The notes under the pieces: model-generated | What the model saw: only the letters and a program-made list of their open reading frames with translations | Databases searched by the model: none | What the model was told of the DNA's origin: nothing | Shown: positions 49,184 through 50,730 of the stretch, in pieces | Layout of the letters: each line of letters begins with the position of its first letter | How positions within the stretch are numbered: the stretch's first letter is position 1 | Made by a program: the position numbers and the translations under genes | NCBI GenBank assembly: GCA_028286405.1 | Contig: JAQBRP010000018.1 | Location: 1-50,730 of the forward strand | Reading direction: 5' to 3' | From: Candidatus Saccharimonadota bacterium | Lineage (GTDB): Bacteria; Patescibacteriota; Saccharimonadia; Saccharimonadales; UBA4665 | Length of the DNA stretch: 50,730 bases

Positions 49184-49212
49184 AGTATAGCTCTAAGCTG
49201 TAAAACTAGCAA
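49184..49212 (-). promoter_or_regulatory. Promoter of rarA
   Basis: TTGCTA (49207-49212) N17 TATACT (49184-49189) on the minus strand, 6 nt before ATG 49177; a clear example of the leaderless arrangement. Confidence 0.8.
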
Positions 49213-49243
49213 AAACAGCCATTGTATGATATAATAGTTAATA

Positions 49244-49582
49244 ATGAGACTTGAACATCAAGACGGTTGCGCCAATTTTTATGGCTTTGAAGTGAGCAGC
49301 GCCAGCATTTATGCAAGGCACAGTTTAGCGGGTGGTGATTTTTGGTTGGTTCGCACTCGTATCGAAGATGCAACCGATGCTGACGCCATGAGTGTACTTC
49401 GGGAAGCCCTTGCCGGGGCCTATGAAGTGGGTGCCTCACGCTTTAGCATGCGAATTTTAGATGAGCGGGTACTTATAATAGCCCAAGCGGTTCTGGGTGA
49501 GTCTGTCGATCTCCAGATCCCAGGTGCTAAGCCAGTCGCCTACGTAGAAATACCGCTGGAAACAGCTGCAGCAGAATACTAG
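49244..49582 (+). CDS. Hypothetical protein
   Basis: 112 residues, soluble, mixed alpha/beta (DFWLVRTRIEDATDADAMSVL, RFSMRILDERVLIIAQAVLG). No family recognised. TATAAT (49230-49235) lies 8 nt before the ATG: leaderless. Shares CTAG stops with the MscS gene. Confidence 0.7.
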   Translation: MRLEHQDGCANFYGFEVSSASIYARHSLAGGDFWLVRTRIEDATDADAMSVLREALAGAYEVGASRFSMRILDERVLIIAQAVLGESVDLQIPGAKPVAYVEIPLETAAAEY

Positions 49583-50571
49583 CTTGAACGCTTGCGAGCG
49601 CGGGCTGTTTTAGGCTTTTTTATAACGCGTCGTTTGACGGTCACTTTTTTACGGGCATTGGCAATGGTTCGCCGGAAGCGCTTGTCGGCTTCGGTATCGG
49701 CGTAGCGGGCTAAGGGGCCGTGAGCAATGATTGGCTTACTGCGTTCTTCATCGAGCGATTTTATAAGATCAACGGCGGAATTCTCGATGAGCCACTCACG
49801 GCCAGGCGCGGTTTCGCCAATGGCAGTAATTTGCCACAAATTATCGCCGGCTTCGGCGGTTTCCACAACTTCCAGGGGGCTAACCAGTAGCAGTGGCCCG
49901 GCGGGCAGGCGCTTATTAGTTTCGGCTACCAGCTTTTCGCCGGCCGGTAGATCAGTTACAAACAATTCCAGCGCAATCGTGCGAATGCCCTTGGGTGTAA
50001 TGCGCACGCCTTGAATGTTTTGGTTGTTCAGCCAAATGACTTCACCGTTCAGCCCGCGAATACGTGTGCTACGCAATGTTACGCGCTCAACTACCCCTTG
50101 CATATCCATAAACGGTTCAATGCGGACATGATCGCCCACGCCGTACCATTGTTCGGCCATCATGACGCTGCCACTGGCCACATCACGCATCACTGGCCCC
50201 AGCGAGGCGCTGATTAACACGACCAATAGGGCACTGGCACCAATTAAAGCGGTCGGTTGGCCATTGGGGTGATCGAGTAACCACCAGAAGTACAGGCTGA
50301 ACAGCACCAAGAAGGTACGGATTAGGGCAATGCTCAGTACCAGCATGGTTTCGTAGCGGCGCAAGCGGTTCACGGTGCGCAGGTTTTGGCTACGGTCGGC
50401 CCGGGCACCAATAATATTGACCGCACGGCGGAGAATGGCTGCAATAAGTCGACCCAATAGTAGCGCGGTGCCCACACAAATCACCAACGTCACCAGCGAG
50501 TGCACATTAAAAAACGTCTCGCCAATGCGGTGGAGGGTGTCGGTGCTAGATTCTATAGTTTTATCATTCAT
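49579..50571 (-). CDS. Mechanosensitive ion channel, MscS family
   Basis: 330 residues. Three membrane segments in the first ~140 residues. The pore helix and beta domain follow: ASLGPVMRDVASGSVMMAEQWYGVGDHVRIE near 127-157 and VVERVTLRSTRIRGLNGEVIWLNNQNI near 163-189, the classical MscS pattern. The C-terminus ends in a basic tail (KKVTVKRRVIKKPKTARARK). Relieves turgor on osmotic downshift. Seven nt downstream of the preceding gene on the same strand. Confidence 0.93.
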   Translation of the reverse strand: MNDKTIESSTDTLHRIGETFFNVHSLVTLVICVGTALLLGRLIAAILRRAVNIIGARADRSQNLRTVNRLRRYETMLVLSIALIRTFLVLFSLYFWWLLDHPNGQPTALIGASALLVVLISASLGPVMRDVASGSVMMAEQWYGVGDHVRIEPFMDMQGVVERVTLRSTRIRGLNGEVIWLNNQNIQGVRITPKGIRTIALELFVTDLPAGEKLVAETNKRLPAGPLLLVSPLEVVETAEAGDNLWQITAIGETAPGREWLIENSAVDLIKSLDEERSKPIIAHGPLARYADTEADKRFRRTIANARKKVTVKRRVIKKPKTARARKRSS

Positions 50572-50578
50572 ACTTTAC

Positions 50579-50730
50579 CTAGTTTGTTAGTACTAACTCG
50601 GCCACGCCAAGCGTAACTGCTAGCAGCACGACCATGGCAACTTCAAAGGCCGGTCCATGACCGGCGTTGGGCAAGCGGCCGGCCCGAATAGCTCGGTCGG
50701 CGGCCCGGTAACGGCTGTAACCGATGACTG
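50579..50730 (-). CDS. DUF202/YidH-like membrane protein, C-terminal part (5' end beyond window)
   Basis: Open from the right edge to the stop TAG at 50579-50581. The visible residues YSRYRAADRAIRAGRLPNAG then a hydrophobic helix (VAMVVLLAVTLGVAELVL) resemble the end of DUF202 proteins (basic RxxRxxRAIRxG segment before the last helix). Co-directional with the MscS gene. The call rests on the last ~50 residues only. Confidence 0.65.
   Translation of the reverse strand, partial: VIGYSRYRAADRAIRAGRLPNAGHGPAFEVAMVVLLAVTLGVAELVLTN

Overview
The window looks like a chromosomal segment of a Patescibacteria (CPR) organism, most probably Candidatus Saccharibacteria (TM7). That assignment is inference from gene content and style: about 50% GC, tightly packed short genes, standard stop usage including TGA, a zinc-less L32-like protein, a nickel superoxide dismutase with its own protease, an LPXTG surface protein, and many genes that start 6-8 nt after a -10 box with no ribosome binding site.

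Layout. 1-4860 is an integrated element: a type I restriction HsdM running off the left edge, two unknown small genes and a large serine recombinase (apparently frameshifted) whose 3' end lies inside a tRNA-Gly gene. 4838-8193 holds tRNA-Gly, tRNA-Cys and tRNA-Leu, a secreted protein, a Nudix hydrolase and an HNH nuclease. 8238-18061 is core: MurF-like ligase, Ddl, LeuRS, then rpmF-like, nusB, Nudix, rnc, rpsP, khpA and trmD. A compositionally odd one-TM gene sits between leuS and rpmF, and a secreted protein plus a candidate structured RNA sit between khpA and trmD. 18058-22742 holds an alpha/beta-hydrolase-like gene, NiSOD with its maturation protease, and a MarR/DHA2 efflux operon. 22795-30550 is envelope biogenesis: DUF1003, a GT-C-like glycosyltransferase, a flippase-like protein, GT2, UDP-glucose dehydrogenase, a PGPGW protein, an ABC-2 exporter and DUF1761. 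30616-39450 is accessory: two degenerate M23-like secreted paralogs, nucleotidyltransferase, phosphoribosyltransferase, LPXTG protein, VOC/PhnB, DUF1697 and unknown genes.

39511-43522 is the most unusual part. It is an AT-richer, mosaic array of minus-strand unknown genes. Four copies of a 27-29 bp repeat lie just downstream of, or in one case inside, the genes, and the copies join different flanks at a short CAGCC(A) core that is also the 3' end (discriminator plus CCA) of tRNA-Gln at 43449-43522. The array also contains a duplicated ~115 bp structured module with compensatory changes and a displaced 16 nt copy of the tRNA-Gln 3' end. I read it as repeated site-specific insertion of small gene cassettes at tRNA-Gln.

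43622-46459 is a compact three-gene redox system: membrane-anchored FMN-binding protein, ApbE flavin transferase, and an RnfD/NqrB-like membrane domain fused to an FAD/NAD(P)H reductase. 46596-50730 has metK behind a leader with mutually exclusive hairpins (candidate riboswitch), rarA/mgsA, an unknown gene, an MscS channel, and the end of a DUF202-like membrane gene at the right edge.
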